Source: Nitrososphaerota archaeon (GTDB lineage: Archaea > Thermoproteota > Nitrososphaeria > Nitrososphaerales > CADDZS01). Taken from it: DNA of 64,000 bases. The DNA is taken from NCBI GenBank assembly GCA_021325255.1, contig JAJPHP010000081.1:62001-126000 (forward strand), in the 5' to 3' direction. The translations under genes and the position numbers were made by a program. Every line of letters starts with the position of its first letter. The first letter of the stretch is position 1. This document shows, in pieces, positions 26,828 through 35,077 of this stretch. The notes beneath the pieces were generated by a model. That model saw only the letters and a program-made list of their open reading frames with translations, was not told the origin of the DNA and ran no database searches.

Positions 26828-27556
26828 TTAACTGATCTGATTCAGCTGGCTGTTGGTAAGAACTTCGTCGTTGACTCTCTCAAAGTCTACCATCGAGCCA
26901 ACATCAGCCCAGTACGCATTCTCGTAATACGAATTGATTGACTCGCCATGAGAAAGTAAGGCCGGGAAGGTCTCTGTCTCGAGACTGCACTGCTTGTGCG
27001 CGGGTATGTAGTCAAAAATCCTCTTTTCGAATACGTAAATTCCGGCATTAGCCATGAAGGCAAGCGTGGGCTTTTCTTCGAATCTCTGAATTGTAGAATT
27101 CTTATTCAGGGTGATGTACCCGTAAGGAACCTTGATCTCAAATTTTTTCAGCGCAATCGTTCCAATTCCCCTGGAAATCTGGTGCGTCGTGACAAACTTT
27201 GCGATGTTCAGCGAAGTCACAATGTCGCCATTCATGGCGAGAAAAGCGTCATTTAGGAAAGGTTCGGCGGTTTTCAGCTGTCCTCCAGTTCCGAGCGGAA
27301 CGTCCGACTCTGCATACGACACGTTGACGCCAAGAGAAGAACCATCTCCAATTGTAGTCATTATCTGCTTCTTGAGATAGGCAACGCAAATCACGAAATC
27401 CTTTACACCGTAAGATTTGAGATACTGCATCGTCCGCTCAAGGAGTGGTTTTCCTCCAACTGGTAGCAGACTCTTGGGCACGACGTAAGTAAGGGGGCGA
27501 AGTCTCGTACCTGCTCCTCCAGCGAGAATGACCGCCTGCATCACGAGCACCTCCAC
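26828..27556 (-). CDS. Sugar-1-phosphate nucleotidyltransferase
   Basis: The enzyme activates a sugar-1-phosphate with an NTP. The 242-residue product has the signature LAGGAGTRLRPLT at 11-23 with PKSLLPVGGKPLLE, the metal-binding Asp in MNGDIV (D111), GTGGQLKTAE at 89-98, and EKP at about 143. The length covers the catalytic domain only, with no left-handed beta-helix acetyltransferase as in GlmU. The family contains glucose-1-P thymidylyl/uridylyl and mannose-1-P guanylyl enzymes, and the base cannot be told from sequence alone. It is the first gene of the minus-strand glycan operon. The real start is probably the Met at residue 6. Confidence 0.85.
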   Translation of the reverse strand: MEVLVMQAVILAGGAGTRLRPLTYVVPKSLLPVGGKPLLERTMQYLKSYGVKDFVICVAYLKKQIMTTIGDGSSLGVNVSYAESDVPLGTGGQLKTAEPFLNDAFLAMNGDIVTSLNIAKFVTTHQISRGIGTIALKKFEIKVPYGYITLNKNSTIQRFEEKPTLAFMANAGIYVFEKRIFDYIPAHKQCSLETETFPALLSHGESINSYYENAYWADVGSMVDFERVNDEVLTNSQLNQIS

Positions 27557-27699
27557 TGTTGGTGGAAAGTTTGAATTTCAGAACGAAGCGCGAACGCACC
27601 GAGGTGGGTCGATAATATTGATTTCAAAACTAGTTTTCAGATCTAGTTCCATAGATCTGGAATTCTTAAGGCAATTGGAACTTATCTTCATAGTCATAG

Positions 27700-27723
27700 C
27701 ATCTAGAACTCGAATTCTAGATG
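27700..27723. promoter_or_regulatory. Perfect 9-bp inverted repeat in the divergent intergenic region
   Basis: CATCTAGAA and TTCTAGATG flank a 6-base spacer. The site lies about 145 bases upstream of the glycan operon start (27556), in the 600-bp gap to the divergent GT4 gene, where a shared operator would be expected. Confidence 0.45.
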
Positions 27724-27746
27724 CGGCGTTCTAATTGAACTATTCC

Positions 27747-27881
27747 ATGAATTCAATCCAAGAATTACAAGATTTAGTCCGACGATTTTCGCCTATTTCG
27801 CTGTGCGACGCCCCTACCATGGCTCGAGGCCAAGAATTTCTTCGAAATTCATCCACTTGGTATCTAGGACTCATGATTTGA
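27747..27881 (+). CDS. Possible 44-residue ORF or gene remnant
   Basis: An ATG frame reads IQELQDLVRRFSPISLCDAP near its start, which faintly recalls the N-terminus of RraA-like aldolases, then ends at TGA after 44 codons. The rest of the 27557-28157 gap has no other supported gene. It could be a microprotein or a decayed fragment. Confidence 0.2.
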   Translation: MNSIQELQDLVRRFSPISLCDAPTMARGQEFLRNSSTWYLGLMI

Positions 27882-28157
27882 CTCAGGGATCAACATCGAG
27901 CTGGAACTTTTCATCAGGGGCTCTCACAGTCAAGTCAGTATCATAGGTGAGAGACGTGTTTTGAATAAGACAGAACTGGGAATTTGAGGATCGTCAAGAT
28001 ACGACTGTATAACGCGAAACGACATCAGTTATAGATCGCGACCAGCATCCTCTTACGATGAAGGAAAAATCCAGAACGACGAGAGAAAGATTCAAGGGAG
28101 TCAAATCAGAAGGCATGGGACCGCACCGAAAGTTTCCAAGGAGAAATCCGCCTCATT

Positions 28158-29291
28158 TTGAGATTGCTGATGATAACTTTCGACCCGCCTGAGAATGTCG
28201 GCGGGGTTGAAGGTCGGGCGAGGAATTACACTGCGATTCTCGCAAGAAAGGGTATCTTGATTGGAGTGATCTCCTTTTCTCCCTCCTACAAGTTCACTAA
28301 GACAAGTGCCTATGGAGCGCCTCTATTGCGGCTGCCGTCCTCTGCAAAGTCGCTACCTTTCTCATTTCGTGTTGTGCTCGACGAAATCAACGCCAACAGG
28401 ATTGATTGCATTTTCTTTCTAAGCGGGGGAACATCGCTCATCGGTAATGTTCTCTTGTGTTACGCTCGCATGAAGAGAATCGCTACCGCCGTCTTTCTGT
28501 ACGGAAAGGATATCCTGTCCGCCAGGGCGAGTATCGCTTCAATTTCAACTCTTTATTTCGGATTGTCGCTTGCAAATCGGGTAATCGCAAATTCTCACTT
28601 TACAGCGAGTTTGCTTCCTAGAAGCTACCAGTGGAAGATCGAAATACTCCACCCTGCCATTGACCCCCACTCTCTCCAACATGGTCAGAAAATGCTCTCC
28701 AGACTCGAGCAAGAGAACAGGAGGACGGTGTTGTTCGTGGGAAGGCTGGTGAAGAGGAAAGGGGTCGATGTTTTGCTTCTCGCTTTTAAGAAGTGCCTGA
28801 CCCAATTTCCCAATCTGAAACTTGAGATAGTGGGCGACGGTCCCGAGTTTGATAATCTCAAGAAAATGGCCAAGGAACTAGGACTGGTAGATGAGGTGAT
28901 ATTTCGCGGACAGCTCACCGGTGAACAGCTATACACCGAGTACTCTCAGTGTGAGGTTTTCGTCATGCCCTCAACTACTACCGACAGGGACGTCGAAGGA
29001 TTTGGCACTGTCTTCCTGGAGGCGGGCCTATTCGGAAAGCCCTGCATCGGGACATTCTCTGGTGGAATACCCGAAGCTATCTTGAACCACAAGACGGGGC
29101 TGTTAGTTCCGGAGAACGACGATGAAGCACTCAGCAGTGCAATCGAGAGAATTTTAAGCGATAACGAACTCGCAAAGCGTCTTGGCGAGAACGGGAAGTT
29201 CAGAGTGCTTGATGAATTTACTTGGGAAAAGACAACAAATGCTCTCTATTCCATCCTTCAGCAAATTAACCAGGGCCATCGAAGTGTATGA
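28158..29291 (+). CDS. GT4-family glycosyltransferase
   Basis: This GT-B enzyme transfers a sugar from a nucleotide donor to a glycan or lipid acceptor at the membrane face. The 377-residue product has an N-terminal acceptor domain beginning ITFDPPENVGGVEGRARNY, then the donor domain with VLFVGRLVKRKGVDVLL near 190-206, LEIVGDGPEFDNLKKMA, and the EX7E-like block FGTVFLEAGLFGKPCIG, followed by NGKFRVLDEFTWEKTT. The start is TTG 28158. It lies upstream of the archaeosortase on the same strand and diverges from the glycan operon. Confidence 0.88.
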   Translation: MRLLMITFDPPENVGGVEGRARNYTAILARKGILIGVISFSPSYKFTKTSAYGAPLLRLPSSAKSLPFSFRVVLDEINANRIDCIFFLSGGTSLIGNVLLCYARMKRIATAVFLYGKDILSARASIASISTLYFGLSLANRVIANSHFTASLLPRSYQWKIEILHPAIDPHSLQHGQKMLSRLEQENRRTVLFVGRLVKRKGVDVLLLAFKKCLTQFPNLKLEIVGDGPEFDNLKKMAKELGLVDEVIFRGQLTGEQLYTEYSQCEVFVMPSTTTDRDVEGFGTVFLEAGLFGKPCIGTFSGGIPEAILNHKTGLLVPENDDEALSSAIERILSDNELAKRLGENGKFRVLDEFTWEKTTNALYSILQQINQGHRSV

Positions 29292-29439
29292 ACTGTCTCT
29301 CATTTAGTTCTTCGTACAATGTAAGGAGAAGCCGAATTTTCGTGTCTTAACCACTGATAATAATTTTCCAAGCATAATCTTCCTCTCTTACTGATTGTAT
29401 CGTATATCGTAACATGTTCGTTCTTGACTTGATCTTTTT

Positions 29440-30342
29440 ATGCATAAAAAAGATAGTTACAAGGCGAACAATAGTCAGTTGCGACTGGATAGGGCGAAGG
29501 CCTTCGTCATTTGCATCGGTGCTGCTTTTTTGCTTCCCCTAGCGATCCCACGAGTAGGCCTGGATTATCCGTACTTTTTCATCATGAGCCTTGTACTGAT
29601 GGCCTGGTTTACGATTAAAGGAAAAAGTGTCCAGTCTCTCACCAAGAAGGGGAAATGGTGGGAAGTACTTTTAGGCGTTGGGGTCGTCATCGCGGATTAT
29701 GTTCAGAATTTTGTGAGCCATTCGACGCTGGGTCTGACAGACATGATTTTGGTTTTCTCCGCCGTCGTTGTTGCTTTCTATGGAATTGGTTCTTTCAGAC
29801 TCTTCTGGGTTCCAGTAGCATACGGCGTCGTCCTCCTGCTAGGATATCAAATAGATTACATTGCGCCTAACTTTGTGACATTGCAGAACTGGATGGCTTC
29901 GATAATGGCTTCGTCTATGCAGGTGCTTGGCATCAACGCAAGCGTTTCAGGTCACGTTGTTACCATGGACTCTTCGGCCGGTACACTGTTCCTCAATGTT
30001 GAAGGAGACTGTACTGGCGTGCAAGGAATCCTTGCATTTGGAATGCTTTCCACGATGGCTGTGCTTGACATAAAGGCAAGGGCATCGAAGATAATCCCGC
30101 TGTTTGTGATTGGGTTCGTCGGAGCTTTCCTCATAAATATCGTGAGGCTGTTTGGAGTCTTTCTTTCTTTTGAGTATCTAGGGACGGGAATAGGCAGCAG
30201 TGTCCACGTCTATCTAGGGTACCTGCTGTTCATAGTCTGGGTGATGATATTCTGGAGCCTTGCGTTCAAGTATCTCCTCCCCAGCTCAACACCAATCAAT
30301 GGTGCAAGAGCGGCCCCGCCGAGTCCTCCTCCAATGCCCTAA
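29440..30342 (+). CDS. Archaeosortase/exosortase-family transpeptidase
   Basis: This membrane cysteine protease-transpeptidase recognises a C-terminal signal on surface proteins, cleaves it and is thought to attach the protein to a lipid. The 300-residue product has about eight helices and the family's three catalytic residues: Cys191 in GDCTGVQG, Arg236 in NIVRLFGV and His256 in SSVHVYLGYLLF. The spacing matches exosortase/archaeosortase enzymes. Two proteins ending in a VPEFP-helix-Arg signal lie directly downstream (30676, 34180), so enzyme and substrates are linked. The C-terminus is Pro-rich. The start ATG 29440 lacks a strong ribosome site. I cannot tell the archaeosortase subclass; the PEF motif points to the PEF/PEFG type. 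Confidence 0.88.
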   Translation: MHKKDSYKANNSQLRLDRAKAFVICIGAAFLLPLAIPRVGLDYPYFFIMSLVLMAWFTIKGKSVQSLTKKGKWWEVLLGVGVVIADYVQNFVSHSTLGLTDMILVFSAVVVAFYGIGSFRLFWVPVAYGVVLLLGYQIDYIAPNFVTLQNWMASIMASSMQVLGINASVSGHVVTMDSSAGTLFLNVEGDCTGVQGILAFGMLSTMAVLDIKARASKIIPLFVIGFVGAFLINIVRLFGVFLSFEYLGTGIGSSVHVYLGYLLFIVWVMIFWSLAFKYLLPSSTPINGARAAPPSPPPMP

Positions 30343-30675
30343 TGACGAACACACTACTTCGAATTTCGCATTTTTTTCTCCGATTATTTTTCGCCTTACA
30401 AAAATGGGCGTAATTTTGAAACGATTGACACACGCGGTATGGAATTCCTTCGGTAGAAAAGGCCGAATACCCAGATTGTTCCAGGGCCTTGCTGTTGCAC
30501 CCTCGCATCGCCGGGAATGCAGTTTTGTAGAAGCTTTCGATTCATTTCACGAAGATCAGTTGATGGTTCAGTGGAATGAAAGTAAATTTCCTGAATCCGA
30601 AATCTACGCTAATACATTTGGGGTTCATATTGAATTAATATCGTGAATACTGTTTCTGGCTCTATAAGGTAAATT
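30343..30675. other. Intergenic stretch, nothing assigned
   Basis: About 330 bp between the archaeosortase and its first substrate. One long plus-strand frame here is a shadow with no pattern. AT-rich TATA-like words occur near 30629 and 30661. Confidence 0.4.
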
Positions 30676-32016
30676 TTGGACGTGAAGACGCGCAATCTTA
30701 CTCTGATCATAGTTATCTTCTCATGTGTAATCGGTCTGCTTGCAGTTTCTGTTTTGCCGATGGGTTATGCAGGTGCTGTTTCATGTCCCGTCAATTCGAC
30801 AACGGGCAACGGAGACACCTACAACGTGGTCATAACGGGAGCAGATGGATCCTGTCCTACAACCTACAGTCAATCTGGAATAACACACTACCTCCTATCG
30901 ACGGGTTCACCTCAGAACCCCTACACGGTGACCCTCAGCAATTGCAGCGGAAGTAATTGTCCTCCCAGTGAAATCATAATTCAAGGATGGGCTAGCAATC
31001 AAATTGTCTGTGGAGGCATACAACCAGCTTGTTCATCAGCGGGTCCGTGGACTTTCACGATTGATGCAACCGTCCAGGCAGGGCAAACGTGCGACACTGC
31101 ACCTGTGAAGGACTCGGGAACATCGGGACACCCCGTACTAATTTTGGAAGCTGGAGTTGGTGGTGTTTGTTCAGGCACAATAACGACAACAACGACGGTC
31201 ACAAGCACCAGTCTCACCACGAAGACAGTTACGACGACAATCCCATCCACAACTACTAGCACAAAGACTGTAAGCACGTCTACAACAACCACCATTCCCA
31301 CAACAACTTCTCTGTCTACGACGACCTCGAGTACGACAACATTGACCACGACAACAACCAACACTCAACTAACGACTATTTCAACGCCTACAACCTCGAC
31401 GGTGACGACATCTACCGATACAACTGTAACCGTCCCCACGACTACTACGTTGACAACCTTTACAACGAACACCGGCGTGTGCACAGCAACAAGTAATCCT
31501 GGCTCGCTACCGCAGGTTAACTCCAATCTGAACCCCTTGATCCGAAACAATTTACCTCAAACCGCTCCATCAGGTGTCGGAACAACGACGGTTACCACTA
31601 CTGTCACGGTGCCAAGTACCGTTACCACGACAACGACAGTGCGACCGACATCGACTGCGACTGAGACTGACACCACGACAGTCACAATTCCGACTACTTC
31701 AACACAAACAGTGACTGACACAGCAACAAGCATTGTCCCGGTGACCAGCACGGCTACTGACACTGTGACCTCGACCGTCACGGTACCTTCGACCGCAACG
31801 ACTACCGCGACAAACTACGGGAGCACCACGGTGCAGGGCACCGTCACAGTTCAGTCTACAGGAACGATCTCGACGTGCACAAACACTACGACACCAACAG
31901 GCGTCCCAGAGTTTCCGGTTGGAGCTCTCGGTCTCGTCGCGATCCTTGGTGCTGCGATTCCTATCCTGCTCTTCTTGAGAAGAGGGCTGCCCGCGCGCAA
32001 GCTTCAGAGCCTTTAG
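30676..32016 (+). CDS. Thr-rich surface protein with VPEFP archaeosortase signal
   Basis: The 446-residue protein has a signal peptide (residues 1 to about 34, cut near AGA-V), a small Cys-containing globular part (about 35-165, six or more Cys), and a long Thr/Ser/Val-rich region with TVTTT and TST microrepeats at about 167-405 broken by one CTATSN insert. The end is a sorting signal: VPEFP at 410-414, a hydrophobic helix, then RR and a basic tail. That tripartite signal is the hallmark of exosortase/archaeosortase substrates. Thr density suggests heavy O-glycosylation. The TTG start at 30676 fits; GTG 30682 is an alternative. It was probably the first substrate of the adjacent enzyme. Confidence 0.85.
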   Translation: MDVKTRNLTLIIVIFSCVIGLLAVSVLPMGYAGAVSCPVNSTTGNGDTYNVVITGADGSCPTTYSQSGITHYLLSTGSPQNPYTVTLSNCSGSNCPPSEIIIQGWASNQIVCGGIQPACSSAGPWTFTIDATVQAGQTCDTAPVKDSGTSGHPVLILEAGVGGVCSGTITTTTTVTSTSLTTKTVTTTIPSTTTSTKTVSTSTTTTIPTTTSLSTTTSSTTTLTTTTTNTQLTTISTPTTSTVTTSTDTTVTVPTTTTLTTFTTNTGVCTATSNPGSLPQVNSNLNPLIRNNLPQTAPSGVGTTTVTTTVTVPSTVTTTTTVRPTSTATETDTTTVTIPTTSTQTVTDTATSIVPVTSTATDTVTSTVTVPSTATTTATNYGSTTVQGTVTVQSTGTISTCTNTTTPTGVPEFPVGALGLVAILGAAIPILLFLRRGLPARKLQSL

Positions 32017-32030
32017 AATAAGAGCACAGG

Positions 32031-32082
32031 GATGAAAGGCGGGGTTCGCCAGTGGCGAACCCTCGCGTCTTCCCCTTTCATC
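32031..32082 (+). terminator. Nested hairpin after the substrate gene
   Basis: An inner 9-bp perfect stem (GGGTTCGCC at 32042-32050, GGCGAACCC at 32054-32062, loop AGT) is enclosed by a second 9-bp pairing (GATGAAAGG at 32031-32039 with CCTTTCATC at 32074-32082). It lies 15 bases after the stop. A terminator or 3'-end stability element is the likely role; a structured small RNA is possible. Confidence 0.5.
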
Positions 32083-32282
32083 AATACCGCCTAGGTTAGG
32101 AACTTATCTTTCTCGTCGCTCTCAAGGAAGAACGAGCTACACCCTTTTCTCCTATCCGAGATTACAAAGCTAGTTCATTTCAAATACCCCCTTTTCTCTC
32201 CTTTTTCCTCGCGCTCCTCTAACCCACAGCCGATATTTCTGAATGGAAATACCCGCAAAAGGACATTTCAGTGTAAGTTGAG

Positions 32283-33185
32283 TTGCCAAATAACACAAAG
32301 CAGTCTGCAAAGGCCCTCGTGTTGGATATACTGCGCCTTCCTTGGCCCTTTTCCTCTCGTGCAGTCAGGTCTACTCTTCTCGAGTTGCTGCGCATTGAAT
32401 ACGATCCGCCGAGAGAACCTACTGACCTCTATCCGGGTGGAGCAAAGTCCCTCTGTACAATCTCGATCGACTTCGACCACATTACAAAATCTCCAAATTC
32501 CACAGACGAGCATTGGTTCCCCCTGGCTCGGGAAGACAGGCTGACTCAAAACAGGATCGGTACACGTGCCCTAATTGATCTTTGCGAAAGATACGACATC
32601 CCGATGATGTGGGCAATTGCCGGAAGCACGGCCGAGGCAGACTTTGTGAGCTATGAATCGATACTCAAATCGTCTATACATCACGAGGTGGGAGTGCACA
32701 CGTATGCCCACATCGATGTATCTTCCTCCAGCGAAGAGGAGCTCCTATCCGATCTTCAAAAGTGTCTCGCAATATTAAATCTAAAGATGAAGCCGACAAC
32801 CTTCGTCTTCCCATGGAACAGAATGGGCAACTTTGATCTCCTTGAGGAGATGGGTTTCAAAGCCTTCCGGAGTCAACGTAGGGCAATTCGCACACCATTA
32901 AAAAAGGACAGAATGTGGGATTTTTCGCCAGTATACTACGTAGATACAAATTCAATCAGTTCTGCAAAATTGATTTGCAAATACATTGATCTATGCGTTT
33001 CAAGCCACTCGGTCTTTCACCTGTGGTCGCACCCTTGGAGCATCGTTCAGGGAGACAGTGCTCGGGCTATGTCGGAAAACCTTCTCGCGCCAGTATTCCA
33101 GCACATCAAAGAACTTCGCGATTCGGGAAAGCTTTCAGTCTTGACGATGGGAGCAATTGCAGGTTTCCTTGAGAGCCGTAACTAA
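32283..33185 (+). CDS. NodB-type polysaccharide deacetylase-like protein
   Basis: The family removes N-acetyl or related groups from glycans. The 300-residue product has the NodB motifs SIDFDHIT (D63, D65) and GVHTYAH (H139, H143), which bind the metal, plus FVFPWN and a C-terminal strand-helix region containing HLWSHPW. It has no signal peptide or membrane helix, so it would act in the cytoplasm on a nucleotide- or lipid-linked sugar. It starts at TTG 32283. Its place beside the archaeosortase and glycan genes supports a role in sugar modification. Confidence 0.78.
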   Translation: MPNNTKQSAKALVLDILRLPWPFSSRAVRSTLLELLRIEYDPPREPTDLYPGGAKSLCTISIDFDHITKSPNSTDEHWFPLAREDRLTQNRIGTRALIDLCERYDIPMMWAIAGSTAEADFVSYESILKSSIHHEVGVHTYAHIDVSSSSEEELLSDLQKCLAILNLKMKPTTFVFPWNRMGNFDLLEEMGFKAFRSQRRAIRTPLKKDRMWDFSPVYYVDTNSISSAKLICKYIDLCVSSHSVFHLWSHPWSIVQGDSARAMSENLLAPVFQHIKELRDSGKLSVLTMGAIAGFLESRN

Positions 33186-33188
33186 TGA

Positions 33189-33326
33189 TCAGCGAGCTAG
33201 ACCGTGGACAGCATTGACATGAGCGAGGTACTCGTCTTCGTCGGCACGTTCTAGGTTATCGAATCCGAGTGTTTCTTGAACGAATTTGCAGAAACGGCAC
33301 GAGTACATTTCATCTAAACTCAACAT
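33189..33326 (-). CDS. Tiny C2H2 zinc-finger protein, family member C
   Basis: This 45-residue protein, ATG-started at 33326, repeats the architecture of members A and B: C10-x2-C13 (YSCRFCKF), a 22-residue acidic linker, and H36-x4-H41 in YLAHVNAVHGL with Tyr three residues before the first His. The closing HGL also matches A. It is convergent with the deacetylase gene, whose stop lies 4 bases away. Function unknown. Three copies in one window make chance matches unlikely. Confidence 0.6.
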   Translation of the reverse strand: MLSLDEMYSCRFCKFVQETLGFDNLERADEDEYLAHVNAVHGLAR

Positions 33327-33816
33327 TTCTCTTTGCCAATCGCTCCTGCTGAGATATGAGCTTGGCTTCTTGAAGGATATTGTTTGTGAATCTCAGGTAC
33401 GTACTAGACACTCATTTTGACCAATTTCATGCATAACCTGATGCTTTGGATCTCTCACAGAGAATAGGAATCGACAAACGGCCCGATAGGAATTGTGGAA
33501 TATATCGAAATATGAGAGGAATTGTACCTAACACGCATGCAGGCACATCGCCTTCCAGTGTAATTTAGGCATCATCGAAAATTTTGATGAATTCCGACTT
33601 CGGAACAACTGGGACGAGCAAAGCGACTTTGGTCTTAGCTGCCACAACCCCAATTCGTCGCTGACCTGGTTTTGCTTTTTAGCTTACGATCCGAACGTCC
33701 CTTACAACACGACTTTTTTCTCTCAAAACTTGCGAAAAACATGATCCCCGAAACAGGAGCTCGAATCGTGTGAGTTAATTTACAACATAATCCAAGAATG
33801 TGTTGCGTGCCGGCTG
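33327..33816. other. Intergenic stretch with one short decayed-looking frame
   Basis: On the minus strand, 33565-33678 is open and reads like the C-terminus of a protein (RRIGVVAAKTKVALLVPVV, then FIKIFDDA and a stop), but it has only a GTG at 33645 as a start, giving 26 residues. It is probably a remnant. Nothing else is seen. Confidence 0.3.
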
Positions 33817-33993
33817 ATGGTCACAAGCCAGAAAGCAGCAAAGTTGGTCGAGAGGACCGATCACGTTCAGCGATGCAAGATTTGTGGTGGAGTCCGGCGG
33901 CATAGTAGGGAATGCCCAAGAAATCCTTTCTTCAAACCCGACGCTAGGAGAAAAATTGAGGGCCCAAGTCTTACATTGGCTAAACAAAATTGA
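33817..33993 (+). CDS. 58-residue zinc-knuckle-like microprotein
   Basis: From ATG 33817 the frame encodes C20-x2-C23-x5-H29-x3-C33 (CKICGGVRRHSREC), close to the CCHC zinc knuckle, flanked by basic residues. The open frame continues upstream without a start and contains another CxxC (CVAC). An antisense frame covers the same bases but lacks such a pattern. RNA or DNA binding is inferred from the knuckle. Confidence 0.4.
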   Translation: MVTSQKAAKLVERTDHVQRCKICGGVRRHSRECPRNPFFKPDARRKIEGPSLTLAKQN

Positions 33994-34149
33994 CAAGAAT
34001 TTGTTCTCAAGGTGGCTGATGAGATAAGCAAGAACCTAGAGAAGAATTGTCAAAAATTGTGGAGTTGGCCTCGATCTCGAAGCTTGATATCTATCAGAAA
34101 CTGCGAGATGAACTTCAAATTCATATCTGTGATACTGGCATTCGCAAGC

Positions 34150-34158
34150 GCTTTAAAT
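34150..34158 (+). promoter_or_regulatory. TATA-like box for the second VPEFP protein
   Basis: GCTTTAAAT lies about 26 bases before the ATG at 34180, which favours that start and a leaderless transcript over the longer frame from 34012. Confidence 0.5.
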
Positions 34159-34179
34159 GCACTTATAGAACCTTATTCT

Positions 34180-34818
34180 ATGAATAAACACTGGATCCTG
34201 CTACTAGTCCTGATATTTGCAGGAGCGGCTTTGCTTACTGCGTTTTTCTTGAGCTTGCCAACAAATTCTGGGCCACAGGGTGCACCGCCAATTACTTCCA
34301 CAACGAGTTCGATCGCTATTCAGAACATCGTTATAACTACATCGACAGATGGCTCGAATAGTCAGTCAACTCAAGCCGCCAATAATCCGGTAGTGTCAGG
34401 TTCCAGTACAGAATCTTCGGGTGGATCATCGACTGAATCTGTTGTAAGTACAATGTCAGTGCCCAGTTCTTCTTCAGCATCAACCAGCACGATTGCTTCA
34501 ACTTCGTCTGCATCGCTTATTAGCACCACTACGTCAAACTCTGCAAGTTCGTCTTCCTCCGTTTCCTACACTACTACAAGGCAGGCACATAGCTACACCT
34601 TCGGGACAAATTCTCAAACTACCTCAACTAGTCTGAACGTCGCGGGTACAACGACAACTTGGCAAAGTTCAAGCAACGTGTACTCGTCCTCGTCATCCTC
34701 TCAGAAAGGAATAGGAGTTCCAGAATTTCCGTTGCCAGGAATCTCTGTCGTAGCAGTTGCCTTTCTCTCCCTTGCATTACTCCTGCGAGCAAGGGGGAAG
34801 AATTTCTCTTCGATCTAA
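34180..34818 (+). CDS. Ser/Thr-rich surface protein with VPEFP archaeosortase signal
   Basis: The likely product is 212 residues from ATG 34180; a longer frame opens at GTG 34012 but its extra 56 residues are unpatterned. An N-terminal helix (WILLLVLIFAGAALLTAFF) serves as signal peptide or anchor. Residues about 30-175 are Ser/Thr-rich and low in complexity, differing from the first substrate in using Ser more than Thr. The C-terminus has GVPEFP (PEF at 181-183), a hydrophobic helix, and RARGKN: the same tripartite signal as in 30676-32016. It is a second substrate of the archaeosortase at 29440. Confidence 0.75.
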   Translation: MNKHWILLLVLIFAGAALLTAFFLSLPTNSGPQGAPPITSTTSSIAIQNIVITTSTDGSNSQSTQAANNPVVSGSSTESSGGSSTESVVSTMSVPSSSSASTSTIASTSSASLISTTTSNSASSSSSVSYTTTRQAHSYTFGTNSQTTSTSLNVAGTTTTWQSSSNVYSSSSSSQKGIGVPEFPLPGISVVAVAFLSLALLLRARGKNFSSI

Positions 34819-35077
34819 GAATCGAGTGGCTAGAGGCCCAGTGGCATGGGAGGCTCTCCTCTCGTTCCTTTTTCTTGTACTCCACATCCGAACTGATGAA
34901 ACCCTGGCAGTGGAGAAAGTGAACTTCCATTTAACAGATTTTTGAATAGTGCTACAAAATCCAAGAATTCGTCCGACTTTGTCCCTTGATCGCAACGCTC
35001 TCGTAACTCCAGTTTGGATCCGAAATCCTATCCCGGTGTTCTCAGCGATTAACTATGCCATCAGCCGCCATTGAGAT

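Noticed and set aside
30260..30646. 128-codon plus-strand frame after the archaeosortase
   Set aside because: It begins inside the archaeosortase gene in a different frame, and its residues show no pattern.
31000..31780. Val-rich minus-strand frames
   Set aside because: They are the antisense of the Thr codons (ACN read as NGT/GTN) in the first VPEFP protein.
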